Positions 37,026 through 47,972 are shown, numbered from the stretch's first letter. The stretch is DNA of 64,000 nucleotides from Pseudo-nitzschia pungens (GCA_037355855.1 CM074763.1:1054001-1118000); one strand, 5' to 3'. The notes: generated by a model not told the origin, from the letters alone. Made by a program: numbers and translations.

Positions 37026-37661
37026 CTACATTTTCAAGTAATCCGCAAGATGCTCTCCATATAACTTGCGGATTGCATCTCCGTTGTCCTTGAACCCTGA
37101 AAGCATTCCGCGGCACCTGTCCGCGCCACACTTGCAGGCAAAGCTGGCATCAAGTTCCCATTCGGTGGTCTCGTAATCACAGGTCAGTTCCTCGCCTTGT
37201 TCGATGCGACGAATGGCAAAGAAATCGTACGAGCTCTCGTTGCCGTCTTTCTTGTTGTCTTTCACACCCATGTTGGGATCGCAGGAGTGATTGACGAGGA
37301 TGGACGGCATATCCATGATGATGTGCCGTTCCTTGTCGATCTGAATGGTGTGGGAGTCCCGCTTCGTGGCTTCCTCGATCTGTTTGGATGAGAGAACCAG
37401 ATCGCCGACCGCAAAGGCTTTCGAGGCAAAGACGCCGAACCCCTTGCCCGAAATCGACTCGCGGATGTTCACGATGCCATGATATTGGTCGTTGCAGGCA
37501 CGGTGAGCTTCGGGCTGCGAGTGGCAATCGTCCTGGTGTGTAGAGGATGATCCGTGGCGTCTCGTGTCCATGTGGCTTGAAAATTGGCCGATAATTCCGG
37601 TCTTGCCGCGCCTTGTGAAACAACGGGAAGATGCCCAACTGGAGTGCCGAGCAAACATCAT
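37026..37661 (-). CDS. SET-domain protein with post-SET Cys cluster (211 aa)
   Basis: The frame is open to 37664 but that codon is GTG; the first ATG is at 37659-37661. After a basic, Ser/Arg-rich N-terminus that could be an organelle presequence comes a compact SET domain. It shows ISGKGFGVFASKAFAVGDLV (about residues 67-86), LVNHSCDPNMGV (the NHSCxPN S-adenosylmethionine/pseudoknot motif), FFAIRRIEQGEELTCDYETTEW and a post-SET CKCGADRCRG. Such proteins methylate lysines of histones or other proteins. There is no pre-SET or PHD domain, so the target cannot be named. Its stop lies 225 bp from the convergent TrpC-TrpF stop. Confidence 0.88.
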   Translation of the reverse strand: MMFARHSSWASSRCFTRRGKTGIIGQFSSHMDTRRHGSSSTHQDDCHSQPEAHRACNDQYHGIVNIRESISGKGFGVFASKAFAVGDLVLSSKQIEEATKRDSHTIQIDKERHIIMDMPSILVNHSCDPNMGVKDNKKDGNESSYDFFAIRRIEQGEELTCDYETTEWELDASFACKCGADRCRGMLSGFKDNGDAIRKLYGEHLADYLKM

Positions 37662-39080
37662 CACAGATCACAGACGGAGATTTTTACGGTTTTCTAGGGC
37701 TCGGGTTGACGACTAATCCGGATTCGTACGGGTCGGTTTTTAGCAATGGGGACACCTTGTGTTGGAATGTGTTGGAGGTGGCAGAGTTTCGCAAGGAAGG
37801 CAGAAAGGGATGAGGAAATTACATGACTATTTACAATTCCAAAATATAAGAAAAGGTGTTATGGAAACATTAGAAGTCTTGCTCCGAAATTCCGAACAGC
37901 TGAGTTCCCTTCTCTTCTAGAAATTGAAATTACCATACAAGTGCGAGACTTGTATAGGGGTATTTAGAATCTAGGATCAGCTGATAGGAATTCTGTAGTT
38001 GCGAGTTCCCAGGTCGCTTTTCGTCGCGGATTGGGAAAGATTTCTTCGAGCCCAGAGCTTAAAACTGTTACACTCAAGTTTATGCAATAAGTGAACACTT
38101 TCAACTCATTTTACACGTACGAGTACGAGTACCGTATTTTGCAACTACGATTGAAAAAGATGACTACTGTACGTATGATGTTCTCGGTTGTGGTGTAGAA
38201 GAATAAAGATTGATTCAGTCCTGATGATTGAGATTCGTTCGATGAAGTACAGTATTATGAATCAGAGCTCAGTGGAAAAGAATGACTTTCGCGGAGGGAT
38301 ATTGACGAATTATGAACGACGTTCGAAAAACTCCATTCTCAAAATCCTTTACATACCGGTACCGTACCGTTAAAAACGTTAAGGTTACTTAGTCCTCAGC
38401 ACGATGTTTTCCACGAACGATGGAATGAAGTGAGAACAGTCGGAAACAGAAATGAGAAAGCAATTATGTATGCTCCACACTCGTACGTATGCTCAAAATA
38501 GAAGAAGGCACTGAAATTCGAAATAGAAGTATTACGAAGTAAGATTTAAGTCTTAATCGTAAGATTACTTATTGTTGTGTAAACATGACTACAGGTAACC
38601 TTAATTACAATACAAAATAATAATAAGAGATTATCTATACATAAGAAACACTAGTCGAGACCAACGTCCTTTATTTTCCGCGCGGTTTCCACGCAGTCTA
38701 ACGGCAACGTTACTATTATAAGACTACGTAAAGTCACTGCGTAGGACTAATTCTAACCAATCAAAATGAACCATACATACATACGCCCGTGTGAACCACA
38801 GCGACCGAAAACAACCAAAGCGACCGCTGTGGTTCACAAAAAAAAGACCAAAAACACGAAAACAACAACAACGAAAACAACAACGAAAACAACGCCAACG
38901 AGCCGCCTAGTAGTACTGCTGTAATGTAAAGAAATAATTAATCGTAATCGCAATGGTAAATGTAGTAAATGTAATCGTAATCGTTGTCATCGTTGCTGTC
39001 GTCGTCTAACTCAAGCGAAAGGACTTAGCCTTTCGGACGTGATTTGCAAGGGCGGAAACTGACTTTGTCTTTGTCTTCAT
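37662..39080. other. Gene-poor spacer
   Basis: No supported gene. Holds one single-arm copy of the dispersed CAGCTGATAGGAATTC word (37974-38000), TACGAGTACGAGTACCGTA-type sequence at 38116-38134, a 14-bp perfect hairpin (38790-38838), and an AAC-rich simple stretch (38840-38900). Confidence 0.55.
38790..38838. repeat. Perfect 14-bp stem hairpin
   Basis: TGTGAACCACAGCG (38790-38803) is the exact reverse complement of 38825-38838, with a 21-nt A-rich loop. Function unknown; could be a small transposon remnant or a structured RNA. Confidence 0.6.
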
Positions 39081-39497
39081 TCACTCGTCCCCTTCTTCCA
39101 GTATTGCTTCTACAGGAACTCCAGCTGCAATTCTCCTCTTCACGAATTCAACAATACCTTCGCTGGACTCAAATGTTTTCTCCACTGACGGCCGTCTTTT
39201 TCGAGATCTTCGATCCCGCCAGGGAAGTTCTCATCTTTGAACGTGCCAAGCCCATACCACTCGTTCCACATCGACGAGACCGTTGTATGGTTTCGAAACA
39301 ACGTTTTGGTTGCCACGTTTGTACTAGTGGGAGCTGCGTTGGGTGTTGCTGGCGCCGTCTGTCCTTGTAATGGTAGTACTGGTGTTGCTTGCATTGCAAC
39401 TGCTAGTGGCAGCGGTCGCCACGTAGTCACATTCTGCATGAAGCACGCAAGTTGGTTGTTTACGGTGTGTAGCAGTTGTTGTCTGAATAAAGATCGG
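39081..39497 (-). pseudogene. Relic of a GCR1_C-type DNA-binding domain (Crypton-like mobile element)
   Basis: On the - strand a frame reads QQLLHTVNNQLACFMQ, then a Thr/Ala/Pro-rich linker, then VSSMWNEWYGLGTF..FPGGIEDLE..GRQWRKHLS. This matches my recollection of the GCR1_C pattern (W-x2-W/Y-x3-G, P-G-G-x2-x-L-E, W-R-K-H) found in diatom proteins and Crypton tyrosine-recombinase elements. The frame then stops (AATTCGTGA), but a shifted frame continues with EFVKRRIAAGVPVEAIL and stops at 39081. So the fragment is frameshifted and lacks the rest of any protein. A minisatellite begins directly on its upstream side. Family assignment is from pattern only. Confidence 0.5.
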
Positions 39498-39517
39498 GAT
39501 CATTGTGTATGACGCTG

Positions 39518-40657
39518 TTTGCTGTCGCTGTCGCTATTTGCTGTCGCTATTTGCTGTCGCTATTTGCTGTCGCTATTTGCTGTCGCTATTTGCTGTTGCT
39601 ATTTGCTGTCGCTATTTGCTGTCGCTATTTGCTGTCGCTATTTGCTGTCGCTATTTGCTGTTGCTGTCGCTGTTGCTGTCGCTATTTGCTGTTGCTGTTG
39701 CTGTTTACTGTCACTGTTTACTGTCGCTGTTTGCTGTTGCCGTCGCTGTTTGCTGTTGCCGTCGCTGTCGCTGTTGCTGTTGCCGTCGCTGTTTGCTGTT
39801 GCCGTCGCTGTCGCTGTTGCTGTTGCCGTAGCTGTTTGCTGTTGCCGTCGCTGTTTGCTGTTGCCGTCGCTGTTGCTGTTGCTGTGGCTGTCGCTGTTTG
39901 CTGTCACTCTTGCTATTTGCTGGTTGATTGTTACTCGTTGCTGTCGTTGCTGTCGTTCATTGTTGTCGTTCGTTTGCTATCGTTCGTTGCTGTCCTTGCT
40001 GTTGTTCGTTGCTGTCGTTCGTTTGCTGTTGTTCGTTGCTGGTGCCGTTAGTTGCTGTCATTCGTTGCTGTCCTTGCTGTCGTTCGTTGCTGTCGTTCGT
40101 TGCTGTCGTTCGTTGCTGTTGTTTGTTGCTGTTGTTCGTTGCTGTCGTTCGTTTGCTGTCGTTCGTTGCTACCGTTAGTTGCTGTCATTTGTTGCTGTCC
40201 TTGTTGTCGTTCGTTGCTGTTGTTTGTTGCTGTTGTTCGTTGCTGTCGTTTGTTTGCTGTCGTTCGTTGCTGCCGTTAGTTGCTGTCATTCGTTGCTGTT
40301 GTTCGTTGCTGTCGTTCGTTTGCTGTCGTTCGTTGCTGCCGTTAGTTGCTGTCATTCGTTGCTGTCCTTGTTGTTGTTTGTTGCTGTTGTTTGTTGCTGT
40401 TGTTCGTTGCTGTCGTTCGTTTGCTGTCGTTCGTTGCTGCCGTTAGTTGCTGTCATTCGTTGCTGTCCTTGTTGTTGTTTTTTGCTGTTGTTTGTTGCTG
40501 TTGTTCGTTGCTGTCGTTCGTTTGCTGTCGTTCGTTGCTGCCGTTAGTTGCTGTCATTCGTTGCTGTCCTTGCTGTTGTTCGTTGCTGTTGTTCGTTGCT
40601 GTTGTTCGTTGCTGTCGTTCGTTGCTGCCGTTCGTTGCTGTCACTGTTGCTGTCAAT
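39518..40657. repeat. 1.1-kb adenine-poor minisatellite with 13-bp and 101-bp periodicity
   Basis: First block (about 39524-39665): roughly ten 13-bp units of GCTGTCGCTATTT. Second block (to about 39905): GCTGTT/GCTGTC hexamers with TTT and GCC variants. Third block (about 39935-40657): 13-bp GCTGTCGTTCGTT units arranged in a higher-order repeat of 101 bp over about 40346-40648. The + strand has very few A residues, so all three + frames stay open without being genes. A run of 13 G follows shortly after (40726-40738). Confidence 0.95.
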
Positions 40658-41590
40658 CGAAATTTATGTGTTTCTTGTCTTCGTTGTTGTTGATGGTGTA
40701 TCTCCTAAGCACCTCGAGGGGGAAAGGGGGGGGGGGGGCTTGCACAATTCCTTTCTTAAGTGCCCGGTACTTATAGTACCTGGCCTAGCGTAATAATAAA
40801 TGCAATGACAATAATTTACAGTATTAATCACTTGATGAGTTTAACTGCTGGCAATATGCGCCACCGCGCGATTTTGTTAATGTAGTCTCTCTCTAGTCTC
40901 GACGAGGAACATTTTTTCGTAAATATAATAATAATAATACTACCGATACCGGTAATCTTAGCTTACTTTGTAACAGTAAATAACTCTGTAAGATTCACGG
41001 TACGAAGTACCGTACGAGTAAGTTACTGAGTAATTACTACGTATTTTTGGAAAACAATTACAAGTATTTCTCACTTGGAATTACAGTAAGGTTCTATCGT
41101 ACGATTACAGACTCTACGTTCGGATCCATTGAATGATAGTCAGTTGTGTCGTAAGTTGTCACATTATTTCCAAAAACTCGGAAAGGTATGGAAGCTAATA
41201 CCGGTAGATCATGTCGTACTAACATTACGAGTAACCTTACCGACATCTGATTGATGTGAGTTGCGAGTTCTGGACTTCACTTCAGATATGATGGACGAAC
41301 ATACGGTACATAGAAGTTCATACTCGTAGTCAACAAGATACACGCAGTTACTATCGGGGAACTCCAAACGTTTTCCCAATTGAATCCTTTGATTCCCAAA
41401 CCATCACACGGTATCACCAGACGAGTTGTATAAGGTCTTTCACCACCATACCGTAACCTTACCCCGCAAATTCCTTGCTTCAAAACAAGTTGAGTTTCTG
41501 CCAAATCGTCGGGTCAGAAACGGAACAACTTTCTTCTCGCAGTGTGATTGCAATATATTGTGGGTATCCAGACGGCAGAGGGACTCACCC
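40658..41590. other. Intergenic upstream of DEAD-box gene
   Basis: Begins with the end of the minisatellite and a G-rich stretch (GAGGGGG, AAA, then 13 G at 40726-40738). After 40800 it is AT-rich with ATA runs and many GTACGAAGTACCGTACGAG-type words near 41000-41040. No gene recognised. Confidence 0.5.
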
Positions 41591-43625
41591 ATGAATTGTT
41601 CAACTTTCAAGAGAAGGAATCCGGCCCGAACAAATTGGCTCCTTGAGTTATCGGTCGTCATTTTCGCGATGATGCTTGGAAAGGCAACCCGTTCGTGCGC
41701 ATTCCTGGGGTCTGCTGCCGTATCGCGCTCAAGCAGATCGGCAGTTGGACTTTCCTCAGTTCGAACAGCAGCTCTCAATTATCACCGCCCCACAACAATT
41801 AATCTATACAGAGAGTTCGAAAAGAGCCGTCTCTATTCTTCCACTTCTTCCTCCTCTGATGAGTCGGCAATATCGAAATCTCGTGCACCGTTTCGAATGC
41901 CTAGGAACAGTGCGGATGACTCGTCTCAAAACGATAGAAATAACGCGGACTCGGGCAAGGCACTGTCGTGGAACAAATTGGGTTTGCTGACGGAAATTTG
42001 CTCTTGTTTACAAGACGAGCTTAAGCTTCCAAGACCAACTATGGTCCAATCCCTGGTCATTCCCCAATTGCTAAAGACAGAAAAAGAGTCCATGGCTTTT
42101 TTAGCAGCCACAGGGTAAGTTCTACTTTTTACCTTTCGGTCGAAGCATGCAGTAATCTTGAATCACTGTTCTAATGTGTTTGCCTCTCTGATATGGGATG
42201 GTGCTGAAACATTCTGTTCGCGGGATGGATCTGAACACACCCATCCTTCATTGTAGCTCGGGGAAAACTCTGTCCTATGTACTTCCTCTTGTACAACAGC
42301 TGAAAGAACAAGAAATGTTTGACAACTACGAGCGACGGCCCAAGCGGCCAAGAGTTTTGATCCTCGCTCCTACTAGAGAACTCGCATTGCAAATCACAGC
42401 TGTTGTCAAATCTCTTTCCCATGCGGTAAAATTGAGTACGCAGGCTTTGGTAGGAGGGGTGAATAAGGGTTCCCAACGAAAGGCGATGGAAAACAGACCC
42501 GTGGATATTGTAGTAGCGACCCCAGGACGTCTTTTACAACAATGGAAGGACGGGAATCTTTTCTTGGGAAACGTACAGACAGTTGTTTTGGACGAAATGG
42601 ACACAATGCTAGAGCAAGGTTTTCAACGTGAGTTGAGGGATATCATGTATCCTTTGTTATATGCCGCAAGTCCAAAGGAGGTCGACAGCACGGCAGAGAA
42701 AGATGGGTGGGGTGGCACGAAGCCTGTGAAGAAAAAAAACGGAAAAGTACCAACCAACGTGTCAACGAATTTACCATTAAAGGAAAATGCCCCTCAAATT
42801 GTGATGACATCGGCAACCATGACACAAAGCATTCAGCGCCTTCTGGGGGAAAACCCAAAAACATCAAAATTGGCCGTCACTGCAAAAAGACTCCATGGAA
42901 GCCATGCTGCGGATGCTGCGGATGATAAAAATTCCGGTGTCAATGCAAAATTGAAATTCCCTCCGATGAAAATTGTTTCAACACCGGGACTGCACAAGGC
43001 CATTCCGCGACTCGAACAAATTTTCGTTGATGTAGGCCAAACCGACAAAATCAGTCTCCTCCTCGATGTGATTGCCTCTCAGCGCGCCAAGGCAACAATT
43101 GTTTTCTGTAACACGGCGTCTTCTGTTCGAGCTGTTCAGTATGCGTTGGCAGAAGCACGCATAGAGTCCTTCGGGTACCACGGGGAACTCAACAGTGCCG
43201 TTCGAACCGAGAATCTACAGAAGTTCCGAGAGGTTGCAAGCGATAAATCTGTTGAAAGTAACAGCTATGACAACAACAAGATTTTGGTGTGCACTGACAT
43301 TGGAGCTAGGGGTTTGGATATTCCACAGGTTGACAGTGTTGTTATGTTTGATTTCCCGCTAAATGCCATGGATTATTTGCACCGCAGTGGACGCACAGCT
43401 CGTGGAGCAGGCAAAGGGAAGGTAACGGCGCTGGTTGCCAAACGCGATAAAGTGTTGGCAACAGCAATCCAACAAGCCGTTTTGCGCGGAGAGACACTAG
43501 ATGGCCTCTCCTCGCGAAAGTCAGACTACAGACCGGGGGCACGATTTGGTGTGAAACCCAAGAAGAAGAAAAAAGGTCCGAGATCAAATAGACGCGGTGC
43601 CCCGCCACGAGGATCTCGTCGATAA
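41591..43625 (+). CDS. DEAD-box family ATP-dependent RNA helicase, probably plastid, two exons (630 aa)
   Basis: Exons 41591-42114 and 42257-43625; the 142-nt intron (GTAAGT ... TTGTAG) splits the Walker A Gly codon in phase 2. Start chosen at ATG 41591; another ATG is at 41669 (MMLGKATRS). A hydrophobic segment then RSCAFLGS suggests a signal plus Phe-type plastid transit site. Motifs in order: Q-like PRPTMVQSLVIPQ, I AATGSGKT (spliced), Ia APTRELALQ, Ib TPGRLLQ, II DEMD (about residue 286, not DEAD), III SAT, IV IVFCNT, V CTDIGARGLDIPQ, VI HRSGRTARG (about 549). The tail is Lys/Arg/Gly-rich (PKKKKKGPRSNRR), as in RNA-binding helicases. Role: ATP-driven RNA unwinding, perhaps plastid ribosome assembly. 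Confidence 0.93.
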
Positions 43626-43738
43626 ACGACTAAAAATTGTCAGTTTTTTAGACGAAACAGTATTCATCATAGTCTCCCAGAAAACCTTCACAGTTATTGT
43701 GATGTGTCATAACGTTTTGAAATCATTTGCATCCCTTT

Positions 43739-45211
43739 TCATAATTCTTCATGCATCATTTTCTGCTTCTGATGCTGCTGCTCGTGTGCTTTCCTCGCTT
43801 TCATCTCTTCTTGAATCATGTGATCCACATTGTACTTGACTTTCGAAAAGGTTTCAGCCACAAAAACATTATTTCGTCGAATCATGGGGAGAAGATCGTG
43901 GTCATTGATGTCGTATTGATCAATCTTATTTATCAGATTTTCCATCTCAAGGAGCGTTTTGTCAACGTGTTTCTTTAGCATGATACACGTCTCTAAGTAG
44001 AATTTTCGTCGAATTGAATTCTTGTGATCTTCGTTGCCTGAAACATGAGCATCATAGTAAGCTTCTTGAATTTCAGGCACTTGCTCCAGTAAGGAATACA
44101 ACACAAAATCCCAAACTTCCTCTGTGAACGATCCATCTGTCGTGTTGAACGTCATTTTCTCAGTATTGTATCCCATGTCCACGTGACGTTTCGTAGGCTT
44201 TGCTGATATTAGTTGCGAATAAATTGTCTCAAGCGATTCGTCAACAAATCCAAAAACAATTGAGAATCGGTACGGGTTTGTCGGAAACCCGTAACTCAAA
44301 TGCAATGCATCGCCAGGTTTTACATTTCCTTTCAAGATGATATTGCAATTGCGGTCGTCGTCATAAACGATGGCAACATTTCCTGGATGCCTGTGGTTGA
44401 ACATGTCACCCATCGGGACCAAGTCTTTTCGATTTTCTTCCTCATCTCCATCCTGTCCCCAGCATCGGGTAAACACAACATTGAAGGCCCAACGAAGCAA
44501 CTCGTAGTCTTCCCTTGTTTCTTGTGAAACAATTCCACTTGTCAACTGTAATGCCTCAATAAATTTGTCTTTGTGAAGAATTTCGATTTTGGCCAATGAC
44601 CATGCGAACGGGGCAAGGCATCCCAGTTCGACTTCGTCCATACAAATTGCGTTACTGAATGTTCTTGGTAATGATGATAACCAAGGGTAGAATTTTGATT
44701 CTTCTCCTTTTTCGTATTCGCGAAGTACTTTTAGCCATAACAGAAAATGGTCAACTTGGCTTTCAAGTTTGTTCTTCTTCAAATGTTCTATTGCTGTAGA
44801 CGCGTGGTCAAAAATTTCTTTTTCTTGTCGAATTTCCACCGACGATATCACAAGAGATGATGGCACCCGTAGAACTCGTTCCCCCGGAGTGCCATCGCTG
44901 GTCACGGCCACGCTCCAATCTCCATCGTCACTTTCCGACAAAACGAATCCAGCCCCCCTATCAACACCTTGTCCTTCAGCCCACGATTCAAGAGCTTTGA
45001 TGTCTCGACTGGGACTTGCGCCGACTTCTGAGGGATCTGCAATTTGGTCAACATAATTATATGCGGAACATCGAGGTGAAGTCTTTTGGTTGGTTTGTTC
45101 AGAAGGCTGGAAAGCGCTGAGAGTGGTAAGCGATTTCAGAGAAACCAATGCTAAGATACCAAAAGCAAGATTCATCGTCCTATTTGATGACGACTTGCAA
45201 CACCTTCTCAT
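43739..45211 (-). CDS. LSMT-like SET-domain protein, plastid-targeted (490 aa)
   Basis: Start ATG 45209-45211; a second Met 12 codons later (MNLAFGILALVSL) would give a cleaner signal peptide. The N-terminus ends in LTTLSAFQPS, a good ASAFAP-type plastid signal. The body matches the Rubisco large-subunit methyltransferase class: SWAEGQGVDRGAGF near the start, a split SET domain with LVPMGDMFNHRHPGN (NHxxPxN) and DALHLSYGFPTNPYR. A helical substrate-binding C-terminal domain follows (about residues 330-480), with a Gln/His/Lys-rich end. Such enzymes methylate lysines of plastid proteins such as Rubisco or aldolase; the target here is unknown. Convergent with the DEAD-box gene (113 bp between stops). 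Confidence 0.9.
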   Translation of the reverse strand: MRRCCKSSSNRTMNLAFGILALVSLKSLTTLSAFQPSEQTNQKTSPRCSAYNYVDQIADPSEVGASPSRDIKALESWAEGQGVDRGAGFVLSESDDGDWSVAVTSDGTPGERVLRVPSSLVISSVEIRQEKEIFDHASTAIEHLKKNKLESQVDHFLLWLKVLREYEKGEESKFYPWLSSLPRTFSNAICMDEVELGCLAPFAWSLAKIEILHKDKFIEALQLTSGIVSQETREDYELLRWAFNVVFTRCWGQDGDEEENRKDLVPMGDMFNHRHPGNVAIVYDDDRNCNIILKGNVKPGDALHLSYGFPTNPYRFSIVFGFVDESLETIYSQLISAKPTKRHVDMGYNTEKMTFNTTDGSFTEEVWDFVLYSLLEQVPEIQEAYYDAHVSGNEDHKNSIRRKFYLETCIMLKKHVDKTLLEMENLINKIDQYDINDHDLLPMIRRNNVFVAETFSKVKYNVDHMIQEEMKARKAHEQQHQKQKMMHEEL

Positions 45212-46768
45212 TCCGTTCCAATTAAATTATTCCGTATTCCGTTCCCTGCCGTGAAGACAAAGTAGAGCAATGTGCTATCGTTCAGCCGTGAGCGATTTCG
45301 ATCGTTGAGATTATCACCAAGAAAGATAAGAACTTAACCTTCGTACTAGACAGACGAAGGTTTTCCTTGGTCTCATCGAAAAAAAATAGTGCCTGACGCA
45401 CGTACTCGCACTCGTACATACCGTAATGCTGTGCGTATCGTACGTTCGTCAAAATACTCTGTCCGAGTTCTCAGGGTCAAGATCTACAACAGACTCGAAA
45501 ATAACCTTACCGTCAATCATAATACCGGTAGAGGTCACCACACTAAGTTGGACCTCAGTTCAGGAGTCAGGAGTCGGACCGTTGATTCTTTTTCAAAAAT
45601 CAAAATCGATGAAGCGGAAGCTACGAAAATAGAGGGATGGCTCTTCTCAGGCTTCTAGCACTATTATGATATTAGTACAACAAAACTGAAAATTGTCCTT
45701 CAATGTGGAGGCTATTATGTCCGATTGTCAAACTGTAGTGAAATGATCGGAAATCGGAAATAGGTCTAAAAGTGCGTTTGTAGGTGTGGGAAGTGTTCAG
45801 TACTGCGCTAAACACGCAGTAAAGTACTATCTTCTGTGTTGTAAGAGAGATGACACCAGTATCTAGTCAGGTTCTGGTGGAGACAGATTTAAGTCCTAGA
45901 GATCACAAATATTATCATATTGGGAAATTGACTCACCTTTCTCAACAGCCACCAGATTTAGTTGGACTTCTATCATTGAATTCGTTGCATACTATTGAAT
46001 ACAATAGCAACGTCAAACGCAATGTGAACATTGAGCATCATCGGATTCGTTCATGCGCATAAGGAGCCTTCGACGGGGAAATTTGCAACAGCAGAAGCTG
46101 TGCGCCACCTGCAACTGTAAACACAGCTACATAACTGGATGCAAGTAAAAAAACACGACACATCAGTCGAAGACAATACAACAGCACCAACGAATCAGTG
46201 CTTACGTCCAATTGCTTTGCTGGCCGAAGTGTATAGGACGCATGACAACACGTCGAGAATTTGTGGTGGTTGCACAACAAAACGAGTTGTCAAATGCATA
46301 CATAGGAAATGACTGCCTTCGATCAACTCATCGACAATGAGGTATGTTTCGCACGCTGGCTTGAAGTTACTTTGTCTTTTGTCAAAGTTTAGGAAAAGTT
46401 GACTTCGGCAAATACAAAGCTTCGCGGGCAGTCGGCTGAATGGTTTACAAGTCGGCAATGTTGCAATGCCATATTGTGAAATTTATTCGATTGTTCAACT
46501 CGATCACGATTCTACGTAACGATGCGCGGCTCATCAGCAAATTCCGACACAGCACGCCACGAATATCTGCATCTGGTCGTTGTTGCTTATGGAACTTTCT
46601 TTCTAGTGATATTGACACCATATGAATTCACTATTTCCGCTCGTTGGTTCCACAAACCTCCTGAACATCCCTCATTCGATAAATCCAAATACAAAGCGTA
46701 TGGGTTTCGTTAATATCCGTAAAAGGCTGTAGTTGTTTTTTTCGTTCGTATACATCCCTATTAGATCT
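45212..46768. other. Intergenic, no gene recognised
   Basis: 1.56 kb between the LSMT-like gene and the uL29 gene. AT-rich; short frames on both strands, none with recognisable motifs. TACCGTAATG and ACCGGTAGAGG words occur at 45418-45535. Confidence 0.5.
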
Positions 46769-47134
46769 TTAGGCCTTGAGGGCGTACTTAACCTTAGGGA
46801 AGGCAGCGGCCGCTCGTTTGGCTTTGGCAGTCTTTTGTCCTCTTTCCGCCTTGGTCAATGCACGTCGCATGGCCCGTGTCTTCTTGCTTCGCAAATCCTT
46901 AGGAATGTATTTGGCTCCTTCGCAAGCCTTGCGGATTCCTACCTTTTGTTGTTGATTGTGAACAGTCAAGACTCGAGCAATTGACTTTCGGACCGACTTG
47001 ATCTTAGCGATTTTGGATGCAGCGCCATCGGTCACCTTGGCAACATGCAATTCAGAAAGCTCCTTGCGGAGTTCTGTGAGTTTGCTAAGGAGCTCTTCCT
47101 TAGAGAGATCTCTTAATTCGTATGCCTTAACCAT
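46769..47134 (-). CDS. RPL35: 60S ribosomal protein L35 (uL29), 121 aa
   Basis: Intronless frame from ATG 47132-47134 ([15 protein letters not shown]) to the stop at 46769. The family hallmarks are present: [40 protein letters not shown] and [16 protein letters not shown], with a basic Ala/Lys-rich tail. Length agrees with eukaryotic uL29 (about 123 aa). The protein sits near the exit tunnel of the large cytosolic ribosomal subunit. The start is well fixed because the N-terminal MxKxxELR pattern is conserved. Confidence 0.98.
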   Translation of the reverse strand: MVKAYELRDLSKEELLSKLTELRKELSELHVAKVTDGAASKIAKIKSVRKSIARVLTVHNQQQKVGIRKACEGAKYIPKDLRSKKTRAMRRALTKAERGQKTAKAKRAAAAFPKVKYALKA

Positions 47135-47972
47135 TTTGGAAATTGTCGTCTAATGCTGTATACTGTAGAAAACGGATCGATCGGGGGACAACGAAAAACA
47201 AACTATGTGAGAAATAGAATTGAAAGTAGTGCGTACATTCAACACGCAGATAACTATTCCCATTAGATTGCATTTCGTCATGGTCAACTCCAAGGCTTAC
47301 CTTACGAATAACAAGGGAGATGACTATTGAACCACCAATAGATGCATATGTTGTTCAGAAGGACTCGGTCGACGATCAAGCACGCTGTATCAGATTGATG
47401 CCCTGAAGGAGTTATTCTTATCCTCGGGATAAATCGCGTGAACAATGAAAAAAGTAAGGCGATAAAAGGTATTTTAACTCGTGGTAAACGGTCAGACTAA
47501 TTTTCCAAGTACTACCATAGCTTTAAAATAAAAGCAAAATACATTGTGTTCTTTGTTCTTTCGCGCTGTTTCGCATGCTCCGATGCATGAACTATTTCGT
47601 TTCCTTAACCCTAAGGTTTACCCTAAGTTACCGTAGTTTCCAGTACGGTAATGATAGAAGGGATTGCTTTTTTTTTTTTCTCGATCATGACACTCGAATC
47701 TCGGATGTTATTAGAAGTAATAAACTCAGGTCTATGCGACAGCAAGTCTCTCCAGTCTTGATAGAGTTATCAGACACAAGCGCTGTGCGATCAAGCGTAT
47801 TAGCACTCGTCTCTTTGTATTGTATTACATTGCATTTATGAGCCTTTCGGCTGAGTATTATATTATGGAAAAATATGTTCAACTTTATACAGAAGATAAA
47901 TTCCCAATTGACTTTCTGGTCAATATGATTTTTAGCTTGTGTTCGTCTATAGACCCCAGAATTTTATCAAGA
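47135..47972. other. Intergenic
   Basis: Holds the presumed uL29 promoter (just above 47134) and the 3' end of the PHD-finger gene. A 10-T run occurs near 47669. No further gene recognised. Confidence 0.5.

Noticed and set aside
39518..40657. Possible CRISPR-like array
   Set aside because: Units are contiguous 13-bp or 101-bp tandem repeats without unique spacers, in a eukaryotic nuclear context.
39503..40793. Several overlapping + strand frames of 75-219 codons rich in Cys, Leu, Val, and - strand frames rich in Asn, Gln, Ser
   Set aside because: They lie in the adenine-poor minisatellite where stop codons cannot occur on the + strand and are rare on the - strand; the repeated peptides just mirror the DNA repeat.
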